Part shown: piece by piece, positions 17,827 to 26,034 of the stretch
How the letters are laid out: every line of letters begins with the position of its first letter
How positions within the stretch are numbered: the first letter of the stretch is position 1
The notes under the pieces: model-generated
Databases searched by the model: none
Seen by the model: only the letters and a program-made list of their open reading frames with translations
Told to the model about the DNA's origin: nothing
Assembly: GCF_001580365.1 (NCBI RefSeq)
Contig: NZ_CP014480.1
Location: 2,937,981-3,001,980, forward strand
Reading direction: 5' to 3'
DNA: 64,000 nucleotides
DNA from: Kocuria turfanensis
Lineage (GTDB): Bacteria > Actinomycetota > Actinomycetes > Actinomycetales > Micrococcaceae
Made by a program: the position numbers and the translations under genes

Positions 17827-19331
17827 CGGTCACCTCCGGGGCTCGCGGCGGGCGAGGCCGTGGGGGACGCGTCCGGGGCCGTGGTGGGGGAGGAGGTGGC
17901 CCGGCGGACGGTGCCGGTGGGGCGCGGCTCCGGCCCGGGGCCGGCGTCCGGCGCGGACTCGCGCAGCTCCTGCACGATCCGCTCGGCCTCCTCCAGGCTC
18001 CCGGCCGGGATGGCGTTGCGGACCCGCTCCTGGGTGTAGCCGGGCAGGTCCTCGACCCGCAGGTCGGTGGTCCGCTCCAGGTCGCTGAGGCTCACGGGGC
18101 CGAGGGACTGGGAGACCCCGTTGTAGATGGCCACGTTGCCCTGCTGCTCGCCCACGTAGTACTGGGAGTTGATCCAGTTGGTGGTCAGCCACCCGCCGGC
18201 CACCAGCAGCAGCCCGACCGTGGCCAGGGCGAGGACGGTGAACGCGCGCCGGTTCCGGCGCCGGCGTGCGGACGGGGCAGCGGCCTCCGCCCGGTGCAGC
18301 GCCGACTCGACCTCCTGGGGATCGGCCAGGGTGTCCGGCGCGGAGGTCTGCAGCAGGGTCGCGCGGCGCTGCAGGATGCTGTCGCTCACGGTGGGGATGC
18401 GCCCGGTCTGGGTGGCGTTGGCGGCGGCGCCCACCAGCAGGTGCGGACGGGCCGCGAGGTCGCGGCGCAGCACCGCGGCGGAGGACTCCGCGGCCTCCGT
18501 GCCGGCGGCGGCGTCCCCGGTGATCTCGTCGGAGGTCCGGGCGAAGCCGGGATCCGGGACCGCCCCGCGCGCCTCGCCGGTCTGCGGCGCGACCGGGGCG
18601 TCGTCGTCGGTCGCGAAGACCTGCACCACGACCACGGTGACGTTGTCCGGGGCCCCGCGGTCCAGGGTCAGCTCCACGAGGGTGTCCACGATCTGGTTGA
18701 GGTCGTCCCCGGAGCGCAGCACGGACTCGATGGTCTCGGGCCGGACCACGGCGTTGAGCCCGTCCGAGCACAGCAGCCACCGCTCGCCGATCTCGGGGCG
18801 GACGGTCTCCACCTCGATCTCGGGGGAGGCGTCCACGTCCCCGAGCACGCGCATCAGGACGTTCTTGTGCGGGTGGGACTCCGCCTCCTCCGGGCGCAGC
18901 CGTCCCTCGTCGATGAGCCGCTGCACGAACGTGTGGTCCCGGGTGACCTGGTGGAACTCGTCGCCCCGCAGCCGGTAGGCCCGCGAGTCGCCGATGTGGG
19001 CGACGACGATCTCGTCCTCGTCGGCCAGCAGCGCCGTGACGGTGGTCCCCATCCCGCCCAGGCGGGGGTTGCCCAGGACCAGCCGGGCCAGGTTCTGGTT
19101 GGCGTTCTGGATCTCGTCCGCGAGCACGGTGGCGCCGTCGCCGTGGTGGTCGGGGCGGTCCAGGGAGGTGAGGTCCATGACCGCGGACGCGGAGGCGACG
19201 TCCCCGCCCACGTGCCCGCCCATGCCGTCGGCGACCACCGCGAGGTGCCGGCCCGCGTAGGCGGAGTCGTCGTTCTTCGAACGGACCCTGCCCACGTCGG
19301 AGCGCGCGGCGTAGCGGAAGGCGATCGCCAT
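17823..19331 (-). CDS. pstP: PP2C-family Ser/Thr phosphatase PstP
   Basis: This 502-residue metal-dependent phosphatase reverses PknA/PknB phosphorylation. The catalytic domain (~5-240) shows the metal-binding SKNDDS (Asp21), VADGMGGH (Asp35/Gly36), HIGDSRAYR, CSDG (Asp190) and GAPDNVT (Asp229). A linker of ~120 residues leads to one transmembrane helix at ~363-383, and the ~115-residue remainder is extracytoplasmic with a Pro/Thr/Ser end. ATG 19331 is three bases after the fhaB stop. All catalytic Asp residues are present, so activity is expected. Confidence 0.96.
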   Translation of the reverse strand: MAIAFRYAARSDVGRVRSKNDDSAYAGRHLAVVADGMGGHVGGDVASASAVMDLTSLDRPDHHGDGATVLADEIQNANQNLARLVLGNPRLGGMGTTVTALLADEDEIVVAHIGDSRAYRLRGDEFHQVTRDHTFVQRLIDEGRLRPEEAESHPHKNVLMRVLGDVDASPEIEVETVRPEIGERWLLCSDGLNAVVRPETIESVLRSGDDLNQIVDTLVELTLDRGAPDNVTVVVVQVFATDDDAPVAPQTGEARGAVPDPGFARTSDEITGDAAAGTEAAESSAAVLRRDLAARPHLLVGAAANATQTGRIPTVSDSILQRRATLLQTSAPDTLADPQEVESALHRAEAAAPSARRRRNRRAFTVLALATVGLLLVAGGWLTTNWINSQYYVGEQQGNVAIYNGVSQSLGPVSLSDLERTTDLRVEDLPGYTQERVRNAIPAGSLEEAERIVQELRESAPDAGPGPEPRPTGTVRRATSSPTTAPDASPTASPAASPGGDR

Positions 19332-19334
19332 GCG

Positions 19335-19850
19335 TCAGGACCTCAGTTCCAGGACGGTCTTGCCCACCCGGAACGGGGTCCCGGCGTCGAGGGGCACGGC
19401 CCGGGAGAGGCGCTGCTGGCCCACGAAGGTGCCGTTGGTGGAGCCGAGGTCCTCGAGGAACCAGCGGGAGCCCTGGGGGAAGAGCCGGGCGTGGCGCCCC
19501 GAGGCGTAGTCGTCGCCGAGGGGGACGGTGGCCTCGGGGGAGCGGCCCAGGAGGACCGGGGCGTTGCCCAGGGCGTAGCTGCGGCCCTGCAGCGGGCCCT
19601 CCAGCACCGCGAGGGTCTGCGGGCGGGAGCGCTGCTGGCCCGTGCCGGGGCCGGCGGCGGGCGGCGCGGCCGGCTCGGGGGCCGGCGGCGCGGCCGCGGC
19701 GCGCCGCTCCCCGCGGGACCGGCCCAGGACGGCCGGGAGCTTCCCGCCGACCGCCAGGTCACGGCCCTGGCTGGCCACGATGCTGAAGATGAAGATCCAG
19801 AGGAGGGCCAGGAAGCCGAAGCGGAGGAGGGTGACGGTCAGCTCGGACAT
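19335..19850 (-). CDS. fhaB: FHA-domain protein FhaB (FipA)
   Basis: This 171-residue protein reads phospho-Thr marks. An N-terminal transmembrane helix (~5-25, LLRFGFLALLWIFIFSIVA) is followed by an Ala/Pro linker and a C-terminal FHA domain (~80-170). The domain has the binding residues in LLGRSPEATVPL, SGRHARLF and STNGTFV. In mycobacteria FhaB links the kinases to division. It sits directly between fhaA (its start abuts the fhaA stop) and pstP. Confidence 0.94.
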   Translation of the reverse strand: MSELTVTLLRFGFLALLWIFIFSIVASQGRDLAVGGKLPAVLGRSRGERRAAAAPPAPEPAAPPAAGPGTGQQRSRPQTLAVLEGPLQGRSYALGNAPVLLGRSPEATVPLGDDYASGRHARLFPQGSRWFLEDLGSTNGTFVGQQRLSRAVPLDAGTPFRVGKTVLELRS

Positions 19851-20651
19851 TCAGCGGTTCCCCTTCGGGGTCAGGAGGCGGAACGTGATCCGGGTCCGTC
19901 CCATGGTGATCACGGAACCGTTGACCAGCTCGGAACGGCCGATCACCCGCTCCCCGTCCACGTAGGAACCGTTGGTCGAGCCGAGGTCCACGGCCAGGAA
20001 GTGCTCGCCCTGCCGGCGGATCTCGAGGTGCTTGCGGGACACCCCGGTGTCCTCCACGGTGATGTCCGCCTCGGCGGACCGGCCCAGCACGATCGAGTCC
20101 GCGTTGATGGAGAACCGTTCGCCCTCGACGTCGAGCACCGGGATCCAGCGCTGCGCGGGCGCGGCCTGGACGGGCGCGGCCTGGACGGGCGCGGCCTGGG
20201 TGGGCTCGTCCTCCGGGTCGCGGTGGCCGCGGGCGATCCGGTGCCCGCTCGGGGTGGCCGGCGTGTTCGGGGACTCGGCGGTGCGCTGCGCCGAGGAGTG
20301 CACGCGGAACTCGCCGGCCTCGACCTCGGGGTTGTGGGTGAAGGAGACCTTCACCGCTCCCTGCAGCGTGTAGGCCTGGCTGCGCGCGTGCTTGATCACG
20401 ACGTCGCACAGCTCCTCGGCCAGCGGCGTGCCCCAGTCCTGGGCGCGGGGGAAGTCCTCGTCGGAGAACTCCACGACGAACACGTTGGGGGCCATGGTCC
20501 GCCCGGCGGAGATCGTGAACGCCTCCTGGTCGAGCTCGCGGCGCAGGGCGCTGGCGATCTCGACCGCCTCCACCCGCTTGCGGGAGCCCGTGGAGAAGGC
20601 GGCGCGGACGGCCTTCTCGATGTTCTTCTCGAGGCTCTCGAGGAATCCCAT
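19851..20651 (-). CDS. fhaA: FhaA: DUF3662 plus FHA-domain protein
   Basis: This 266-residue cytoplasmic scaffold, first in the cluster, has an N-terminal DUF3662 domain (~1-125, starting MGFLESLEKNIEKAVRAAF). A short linker with three AAPVQ-type repeats (~150-165) joins it to a C-terminal FHA domain (~175-260; VLGRSAEADI, SRKHLEIRR, STNGSYVDG). In mycobacteria FhaA binds phosphorylated MviN (MurJ) and restrains wall synthesis. It is shorter than mycobacterial FhaA because the linker is short. ATG 20651 has GGAGG upstream. Confidence 0.94.
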   Translation of the reverse strand: MGFLESLEKNIEKAVRAAFSTGSRKRVEAVEIASALRRELDQEAFTISAGRTMAPNVFVVEFSDEDFPRAQDWGTPLAEELCDVVIKHARSQAYTLQGAVKVSFTHNPEVEAGEFRVHSSAQRTAESPNTPATPSGHRIARGHRDPEDEPTQAAPVQAAPVQAAPAQRWIPVLDVEGERFSINADSIVLGRSAEADITVEDTGVSRKHLEIRRQGEHFLAVDLGSTNGSYVDGERVIGRSELVNGSVITMGRTRITFRLLTPKGNR

Positions 20652-20717
20652 GCCGCCTCCTTCCTGGCGTCGATCGCGGTGCGCATGCCCCCGGTCTCGG
20701 GTCAGGCGCTCTCCAGG

Positions 20718-20723
20718 ATAGTA
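20718..20723 (-). promoter_or_regulatory. -10 element of the fhaA-pknB operon
   Basis: TACTAT on the minus strand, about 67 bases before the fhaA start, is a good -10. No convincing -35 is present at 16-18 bases. It is the only -10-like signal in the 160-base divergent gap on that strand. Confidence 0.4.
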
Positions 20724-20810
20724 GACGTGGTGCCTGTGAGCCGCGTCGAGGGCGGCAGGCGCGGCGGCGGACCCCTTGCCAGGACGCCGGGCCGGGGGAA
20801 CAATTCTGGT

Positions 20811-21569
20811 ATGAAGCACACTGATCAACGGGTCCTGTCCCTGGCCGCGCTCGCGGTCTCGGCGCTGCTGCTGGCCGGATGCGGTGACGGCGGCGGTGGC
20901 GGCGACGGCGACGGCGACGGCGACGGCGGTGGCGGGGAGCAGACCACGGGCGGAGCCGGGACCAGCGCCCCCGCCGAGCCGACCGGCACCGAGGGCTCGC
21001 CGACCGGTGCCGGGAGCCCCTCGGCCACGCCGTCGGGCACGGCGACCGGCGACGGGAGCCCCTCCGCGACGCCCTCGGGCACGGCCACCGCCGACGGGAG
21101 CCCCTCCGCGACACCCTCGGGCACCGCCACCTCGACCTCCTCGCCGGAGGCCGGGGGCGAGGCCGCCGCCGTGGTGGGCGCGGTCGTCGCGGCCGAGGAG
21201 GCCGTGACGGGAGGCCAGGTGTTCGAGATCGACCGCAAGGACGGCGAGGAGGGCTGGGAGGTCAAGCTCGCCGTCGGCGACCGGGAGAAGGAGGTCGACG
21301 TCTCCCGGGACGGCTCCGAGGTCACCCCGCAGGAGGGCGACGACCAGCTGGACCAGGAGGACCGCGAGCGGGTCGCCCAGGTGCAGGTCCCGCTGGAGGA
21401 CGCCGTCCGGACCGCGCTGGACGAGGTGGACGGCACGCTCGACGGCGCCCAGCTCGACACGGAGGACGGCACCACCGTCTGGGAGGTCGACGTCGACGAC
21501 CCCGACGGGACGTCCGTGGACGTGTACGTCAACGTGGCCAACGGCTCCGTCGTCAAGGTCGATCGCTGA
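20811..21569 (+). CDS. Lipoprotein with two PepSY-like domains
   Basis: This 252-residue protein has a type-II signal peptide ending LLLAGC (Cys24 lipidated). A low-complexity Gly/Asp run comes next, then three [16 protein letters not shown] repeats (~60-105). Two PepSY-like modules follow: ~120-172 (AAEEAVTGG...VFEIDRKD) and ~185-250 ([13 protein letters not shown]...VYVNVANG). PepSY domains are usually protease-inhibitory or ligand-binding, outside the membrane. No RBS is present. TTGCCA (20776) and AACAAT (20799-20804) place transcription start at about the ATG, which suggests a leaderless mRNA. The efflux gene starts four bases after its stop. Confidence 0.82.
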   Translation: MKHTDQRVLSLAALAVSALLLAGCGDGGGGGDGDGDGDGGGGEQTTGGAGTSAPAEPTGTEGSPTGAGSPSATPSGTATGDGSPSATPSGTATADGSPSATPSGTATSTSSPEAGGEAAAVVGAVVAAEEAVTGGQVFEIDRKDGEEGWEVKLAVGDREKEVDVSRDGSEVTPQEGDDQLDQEDRERVAQVQVPLEDAVRTALDEVDGTLDGAQLDTEDGTTVWEVDVDDPDGTSVDVYVNVANGSVVKVDR

Positions 21570-21573
21570 CCCG

Positions 21574-23145
21574 GTGACAGGGGCCCCGGGGCGCTCCGGG
21601 CAGCGGCAGCTGCGGCTCACGTTCCTCGGCCTGCTGATGGCCGTGCTGCTGGCCGCCCTCGACCAGACCATCGTGGCCACCGCCCTGCCCGCGATCGTCG
21701 GGGACCTCGACGGGCTGGACCGCATCTCGTGGGTGGTCACGGCGTACGTGCTGGCGGCCACGGTGGGCCTGCCGGTCTACGGGAAGCTGGGCGACCTCTA
21801 CGGGCGCAAGCGGATCTTCCTCGTGGCCGTGGTGGTCTTCCTCCTGGGCTCGGTCCTGGCCGGCGCCGCCCAGGACATGACGCAGCTCATCGTGTTCCGC
21901 GCCCTGCAGGGCCTCGGCGGCGGAGGTCTGCTGATCGGGGCGCAGGCGATCATCGCGGACCTCGTCCCGGCGCGCGAGCGCGGGAAGTACATGGGCGTGA
22001 TCGGGGCGGCCTTCGGCCTCGCCTCGGTGAGCGGGCCGCTGCTGGGCGGGTTCCTCACCGACCTCGTGAGCTGGCGCTGGGTGTTCTGCATCAACCTGCC
22101 GCTGGGCCTGGTCACGCTCGTGTTCATCCCCCGCTTCCTGCACCTGCCGCACGTCCCGCGCGGACGGGTGCGGCTGGACGTGCTCGGGACCGCGGTGCTG
22201 GCCGCGGGCAGCACCGCGTTCGTGCTGCTGACCACCTGGGCCGGCACCGCCCACCCCTGGGCGAGCCCGCCGATCCTCGGGCTGGCCGCGGCGGTGGCCG
22301 TGCTGACGGGGCTGTTCGTGCTGGTCGAGCGACGCGCCGCGGAGCCCATCATCCCGCTGCACCTGTTCCGGGTGCGCAACTTCGTGGTGCCCACGGCGGC
22401 GGCCGTCGGGATGGGCGTGGTCATGTTCGCCACGATCACCTACCTGCCCACGTACCTGCAGATGGTGGAGGGCGCCTCGGCCACGGCGGCCGGTCTGATG
22501 ATGATCCCCGTGACGGCCGGGATGCTCGTCGGCACCATCGGCACGGGGCGCCGGATCGCGCGCACCGGTCGCTACCGGCTCTGGCCGGTCCTGGGCTCGG
22601 CGGTGATGGCCGCGGGCCTCGTGCTGCTCTCCACGATCGACGAGAGCACCCCCTACGCCCTGACGGCCACCGGCATGGTCGTGATCGGCCTCGGGATCGG
22701 CTGTCTCATGCAGAACCTCGTGCTGATCGTGCAGAACGCCGTGCCGCCGGAGGACGTGGGGGCCGCGACGTCCGCCTCGAACTACTTCCGGCAGACCGGC
22801 GCCTCCTTCGGGATCGCGGTGTTCGGCTCGGTGTTCGTCGCCCGGCTCGACGGCGTCCTCGGGGACGTACTGCCCCCGGCCGGGGCCGGGTCCGACGTCA
22901 ACGCGCTGAGCCCGCAGGTGCTCGCCTCCCTGCCCGCCCCGGCGCAGGAGGCGGTGGCCCAGGCCTTCGCCCAGGCGCTGCCCCCGCTCTACCTGTGGGG
23001 GCTGCCGGTGGCCGCGGCGTGCCTGGTGCTGTCCCTGCTCATCGAGGAGCTCCCGCTGGGCACGGCCGCCGGCCCGGCCGCCGCGGGGACGGAGGAGCGC
23101 TCCGGGGAGCGGGCCGGGGCTGAACCGCCGGGCGCCGCTGACTAG
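21574..23145 (+). CDS. MFS drug transporter, DHA2 (14-TMS) family
   Basis: This 523-residue proton-driven multidrug exporter of the EmrB/QacA type has motif C/D1 in [20 protein letters not shown] near the start. Motif [12 protein letters not shown], lies between helices 2 and 3, and about 14 hydrophobic helices are visible. The C-terminal tail is Gly/Glu-rich and cytoplasmic. GTG 21574 lies four bases after the PepSY lipoprotein stop, so the two are probably cotranscribed. Substrates are unknown. Confidence 0.92.
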   Translation: MTGAPGRSGQRQLRLTFLGLLMAVLLAALDQTIVATALPAIVGDLDGLDRISWVVTAYVLAATVGLPVYGKLGDLYGRKRIFLVAVVVFLLGSVLAGAAQDMTQLIVFRALQGLGGGGLLIGAQAIIADLVPARERGKYMGVIGAAFGLASVSGPLLGGFLTDLVSWRWVFCINLPLGLVTLVFIPRFLHLPHVPRGRVRLDVLGTAVLAAGSTAFVLLTTWAGTAHPWASPPILGLAAAVAVLTGLFVLVERRAAEPIIPLHLFRVRNFVVPTAAAVGMGVVMFATITYLPTYLQMVEGASATAAGLMMIPVTAGMLVGTIGTGRRIARTGRYRLWPVLGSAVMAAGLVLLSTIDESTPYALTATGMVVIGLGIGCLMQNLVLIVQNAVPPEDVGAATSASNYFRQTGASFGIAVFGSVFVARLDGVLGDVLPPAGAGSDVNALSPQVLASLPAPAQEAVAQAFAQALPPLYLWGLPVAAACLVLSLLIEELPLGTAAGPAAAGTEERSGERAGAEPPGAAD

Positions 23146-23185
23146 GCTGGCCCCGAGACCGCCACCGCATGCCGAGGAGCAGCAG

Positions 23186-23665
23186 ATGACCGATCCGCGC
23201 CCGTTCACCACCGCCGACCTCTACGACGAGCGCGGGGAGCAGCTGATGTCCTGCCCGCGCCAGTTCCTCGACCTGGGCGGGGTGCGGGCCTTCACCGGCC
23301 CGGTGCGCACGGTGCGCTGCTTCCAGGACAACGGCCTCGTCAAGGCGGTGCTCAACTCCCCGGGAGAGGGGGCGGTCCTGGTGGTGGACGGGCACGGCTC
23401 GATGGGCACCGCCCTGATGGGGGACATGATCGCGGAGTCCGCCGTGCGCAACGGCTGGGCCGGTGTCATCGTCAACGGGCCGGTCCGGGACCGGGTCGCC
23501 CTCGCCGGGCTGCCCCTGGGGGTCAAGGCGCTGGGCTCGAACCCGCGCAAGTCCGCCAAGGACGGCGTCGGGGAGCAGGACGTGCCGGTCGTCATCGAGG
23601 GCGTGACCTTCCGCCCCGGCCGCACCGTGTGGGCGGACGAGGACGGGATCCTGGTCGAGAGCTGA
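23186..23665 (+). CDS. rraA: RraA family protein (ribonuclease E inhibitor / HMG aldolase fold)
   Basis: This 159-residue protein with the RraA fold has the characteristic segments GDMIAESAVRNGWAGVIVNG and VRDRVALAGLPLGVKALG, with Asp and Arg positioned as in the class II pyruvate aldolase site (GD...R.D). In proteobacteria RraA binds RNase E. Actinobacterial relatives may act as 4-hydroxy-4-methyl-2-oxoglutarate aldolases instead, so the biochemical role is uncertain. The ATG has GAGGAG upstream, and TAGGCT overlapping the MFS stop codon could be its -10. Confidence 0.9.
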   Translation: MTDPRPFTTADLYDERGEQLMSCPRQFLDLGGVRAFTGPVRTVRCFQDNGLVKAVLNSPGEGAVLVVDGHGSMGTALMGDMIAESAVRNGWAGVIVNGPVRDRVALAGLPLGVKALGSNPRKSAKDGVGEQDVPVVIEGVTFRPGRTVWADEDGILVES

Positions 23666-23670
23666 GCGGC

Positions 23671-24258
23671 CTACCGGCGCATGGGCACGTGCGGGATGCC
23701 GTCCTCCAGGAACGTCTTCCCGGTCCGGGCGAAGCCGAACCGCCCGTACCAGCCCTCCAGGTGGGCCTGGGCGTCGAGGACGACCGGGGCCGGACCGCAG
23801 CGGGCCAGCGCCGAGCGCAGCAGGGCGGCCGAGAGGCCCCGCCCGCGCGCGTCCGCGGCGGTGACCACGCGGCCGATCCGGAGCAGCGCGGACCCGTCCG
23901 GGGTGTCCTCCACGAGCAGCCGCAGCGTCGAGAGCACCCGCCCGTCCCGCTCGATCCAGCCGTGCCGGCAGCCGGGCTCGAAGTCCCGGCCGTCGAGCTC
24001 GGGGTAGGGGCAGGCCTGCTCCACGACGAACACGTCGGTGCGCAGCCGCAGGAGGCCGTACAGCTGGGCGGAGGACAGCTCGGCCGCCGTCGCCCAGCGC
24101 ACGGGCGGGGACCCGGGACCCGGCCGCCCGGGCGGGGACCCGGGACCCGGCCGCCCGGGCACGGGGGCTGCCCCGGCATCGGCCACGCGATCGGCCAGGG
24201 CATCGGTGCCGGAGCCCGCCACGGAATCGTTCGCGGGATCGTTCACGGAGTCGTCCAC
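23671..24258 (-). CDS. GNAT N-acetyltransferase, ElaA-like
   Basis: The 195-residue reading ends in an ElaA-type GNAT domain (~65-195): LYGLLRLRTDVFVVEQACPY, ELDGRDFE, the acetyl-CoA loop RIGRVVTAADARGRGLSAAL and WYGRFGF. The ~60 residues before it are Asp/Gly/Pro-rich and include a nine-residue repeat made by a 27-base DNA duplication. The GTG at 24258 has no RBS, but TAGCCT (24267-24272) ends eight bases before it, consistent with a leaderless start. A later GTG at 24101 would remove the extension. It converges on rraA with six bases between. Confidence 0.83.
   Translation of the reverse strand: MDDSVNDPANDSVAGSGTDALADRVADAGAAPVPGRPGPGSPPGRPGPGSPPVRWATAAELSSAQLYGLLRLRTDVFVVEQACPYPELDGRDFEPGCRHGWIERDGRVLSTLRLLVEDTPDGSALLRIGRVVTAADARGRGLSAALLRSALARCGPAPVVLDAQAHLEGWYGRFGFARTGKTFLEDGIPHVPMRR
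24103..24156. repeat. Perfect 27-base tandem duplication inside the GNAT gene
   Basis: Two identical copies, 24103-24129 and 24130-24156, are in frame and encode a Gly/Pro/Arg/Ser nine-residue repeat upstream of the catalytic domain. Confidence 0.9.
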
Positions 24259-24277
24259 GGAGCAGCAGGCTACCGGC

Positions 24278-25909
24278 TCAACCGGCCCGGTGGGTGAGCC
24301 GGCCGCCGCGCCACGTGGCGCGCACGCCGATGTGCTCCACCGACTCCCCGCGCCGGTGCACCTCCACCGGGTCCTGCTCGAGCACCACCAGGTCCGCCTG
24401 CTTGCCGACGGCGAGGGACCCGATCCGGTCGGACATGCCCAGGGCGGCCGCGGCCTCGGAGGTGTAGGCGGCCAGCGCCTCCATGACGTCCAGCCGCTCG
24501 GCGGCGGGGCCGAAGCGGCGACCGTCCCCGTCGAGGCGGTCGGTCCAGGCCTGGACGGAGCGCAGCACGTCGCCGTCGGCGACGGGGCGGTCGGAGCTGC
24601 CCGCGATCCGCACGCCCGCGTCGAGGAAGCTGCGGCCCCGGTAGGTCCAGTCCGTGCGCTGCGGGCCCAGCAGCCGGCGGAACTGCACGGCCATGGGGCG
24701 CAGGAAGCCGATCTGCGGGGTGACGCAGATCCCCGCGGCGGCGAGCCGCGGGAGCTGGTCGGGGCGGGTGATGCTCGCGTGCTCGATCCGGTTGGGGAAG
24801 CGGCGGCGTCCGTGCGCGTCCTGGCACCCGGTGATCACGTCGATCGCGAAGTCGATGGCCCGGTCCCCGATCGCGTGGGCGGCCACCGACCAGCCCGCCC
24901 GGTAGGCCTCCCGGATCGCCGCCGCCATCTGCTCGGAATTCTCCTGGAAGTACCCGGTGGAGTGCCCGCCGCCGCAGAAGGCCTCGGTCACCGCGGCGGT
25001 CTCCCCGAGCAGCGAGCCGTCGACGAAGACCTTCACCGGCCCCAGCACGAGCTCGTCGTCGCCGAACCCGGTGCGCAGCCCGAGGTCCAGCCCGCGGGCG
25101 GAGCCGTCCCCGAGCCCGCCGATCTCGTGCAGGACGTCCAGCACGGGCATCACCTGGGCACGGGCGTGCAGGGCGCCCTCCTCGCGCGCCCGCTGGTAGG
25201 CCTGCAGCTCGGCCGGGTTGTGCCCGATCCAGCCGCCGCCGATCCCGGCCTCCGCGAACGTGGTGATGCCCTCGGCGGCGTAGCGGGCGGTGGCGCGCTC
25301 GAGGGCCGCCACGATCTTGCCCAGCGGGTACGGGCGGAACAGCTCCTGGACCATCGCCTGGGCCGTCTCCTCGACCAGGCCGGTGGCACGCCCGGCGGCG
25401 TCGCGCACCACCCGCCCGCCCACCGGGTCCGGGGTGCCGGGGGTGAGCACCCCGGCCCGGCGCAGCGCCTCCGAGTTCACCACCGCGGCGTGGCCGGACG
25501 TGTGCCGGACGAACAGCGGCGTGCTGCCGGTGATGCGGTCCAGGACGTCGATGTCGGGCAGGGCCCCGCCCACGGTGGCCGGGTAGAAGCCGGTGGCCAT
25601 GAGCCACTCCTCGTCCCGCGGCTTGGCGGCCATGCCCTGCTCCAGCGCCTCGTAGAGCCGGTCCAGGGAGGTGCACCCGGACAGGTCCACCTCGGCGAGG
25701 CCCAGCCCGAACCACGTGGTGTGGCAGTGCGCGTCCACGAACCCGGGCAGCACCGTGGCCCCGCCCAGGTCCACGGTCTCGGCCGCCGGGACGCCGGGGT
25801 CGTCGAGGACCACGATCCGCCCTCCGTGCACCCCCAGGCTCGACGCCCGCGGCCGGGCGGGGTCCATCGTGCGGACCGTGGCGTTGACGAGCAGGAGATC
25901 GAGCTGCAT
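24278..25909 (-). CDS. YtcJ-type amidohydrolase
   Basis: This 543-residue metal-dependent hydrolase of the amidohydrolase superfamily belongs to the YtcJ/NfdA (N-substituted formamide deformylase) group. The metal ligands begin with HCH at residues 61-63 (GFVDAHCHT). Later ligands include a His in AAHAIGDRAI, a His in NRIEHAS, and Asp in AGSSDRPVAD. It ends with the usual composite beta-domain strand SLAVGKQADLVVL. The ATG 25909 has AAAGGAC upstream. Physiological substrate is unknown. It follows the FadH-type gene on the same strand, 125 bases away. Confidence 0.88.
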   Translation of the reverse strand: MQLDLLLVNATVRTMDPARPRASSLGVHGGRIVVLDDPGVPAAETVDLGGATVLPGFVDAHCHTTWFGLGLAEVDLSGCTSLDRLYEALEQGMAAKPRDEEWLMATGFYPATVGGALPDIDVLDRITGSTPLFVRHTSGHAAVVNSEALRRAGVLTPGTPDPVGGRVVRDAAGRATGLVEETAQAMVQELFRPYPLGKIVAALERATARYAAEGITTFAEAGIGGGWIGHNPAELQAYQRAREEGALHARAQVMPVLDVLHEIGGLGDGSARGLDLGLRTGFGDDELVLGPVKVFVDGSLLGETAAVTEAFCGGGHSTGYFQENSEQMAAAIREAYRAGWSVAAHAIGDRAIDFAIDVITGCQDAHGRRRFPNRIEHASITRPDQLPRLAAAGICVTPQIGFLRPMAVQFRRLLGPQRTDWTYRGRSFLDAGVRIAGSSDRPVADGDVLRSVQAWTDRLDGDGRRFGPAAERLDVMEALAAYTSEAAAALGMSDRIGSLAVGKQADLVVLEQDPVEVHRRGESVEHIGVRATWRGGRLTHRAG

Positions 25910-26034
25910 GGAGGTCCTTTCCGCGGGGCTGGTCCCATCGTGGCACCCCGGGCCCGGTCCCGCACGGCACCGCTGCCGCCCCGGCGCCGCCCCGGTGCGG
26001 CCCCCCGTCCGGGACCCGCGGGAGGAGGATCCGG

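Noticed and set aside
24103..24156. Possible insertion-sequence end or attachment site.
   Set aside because: It is a simple 27-base tandem duplication inside a coding region, with no transposase or integrase nearby.
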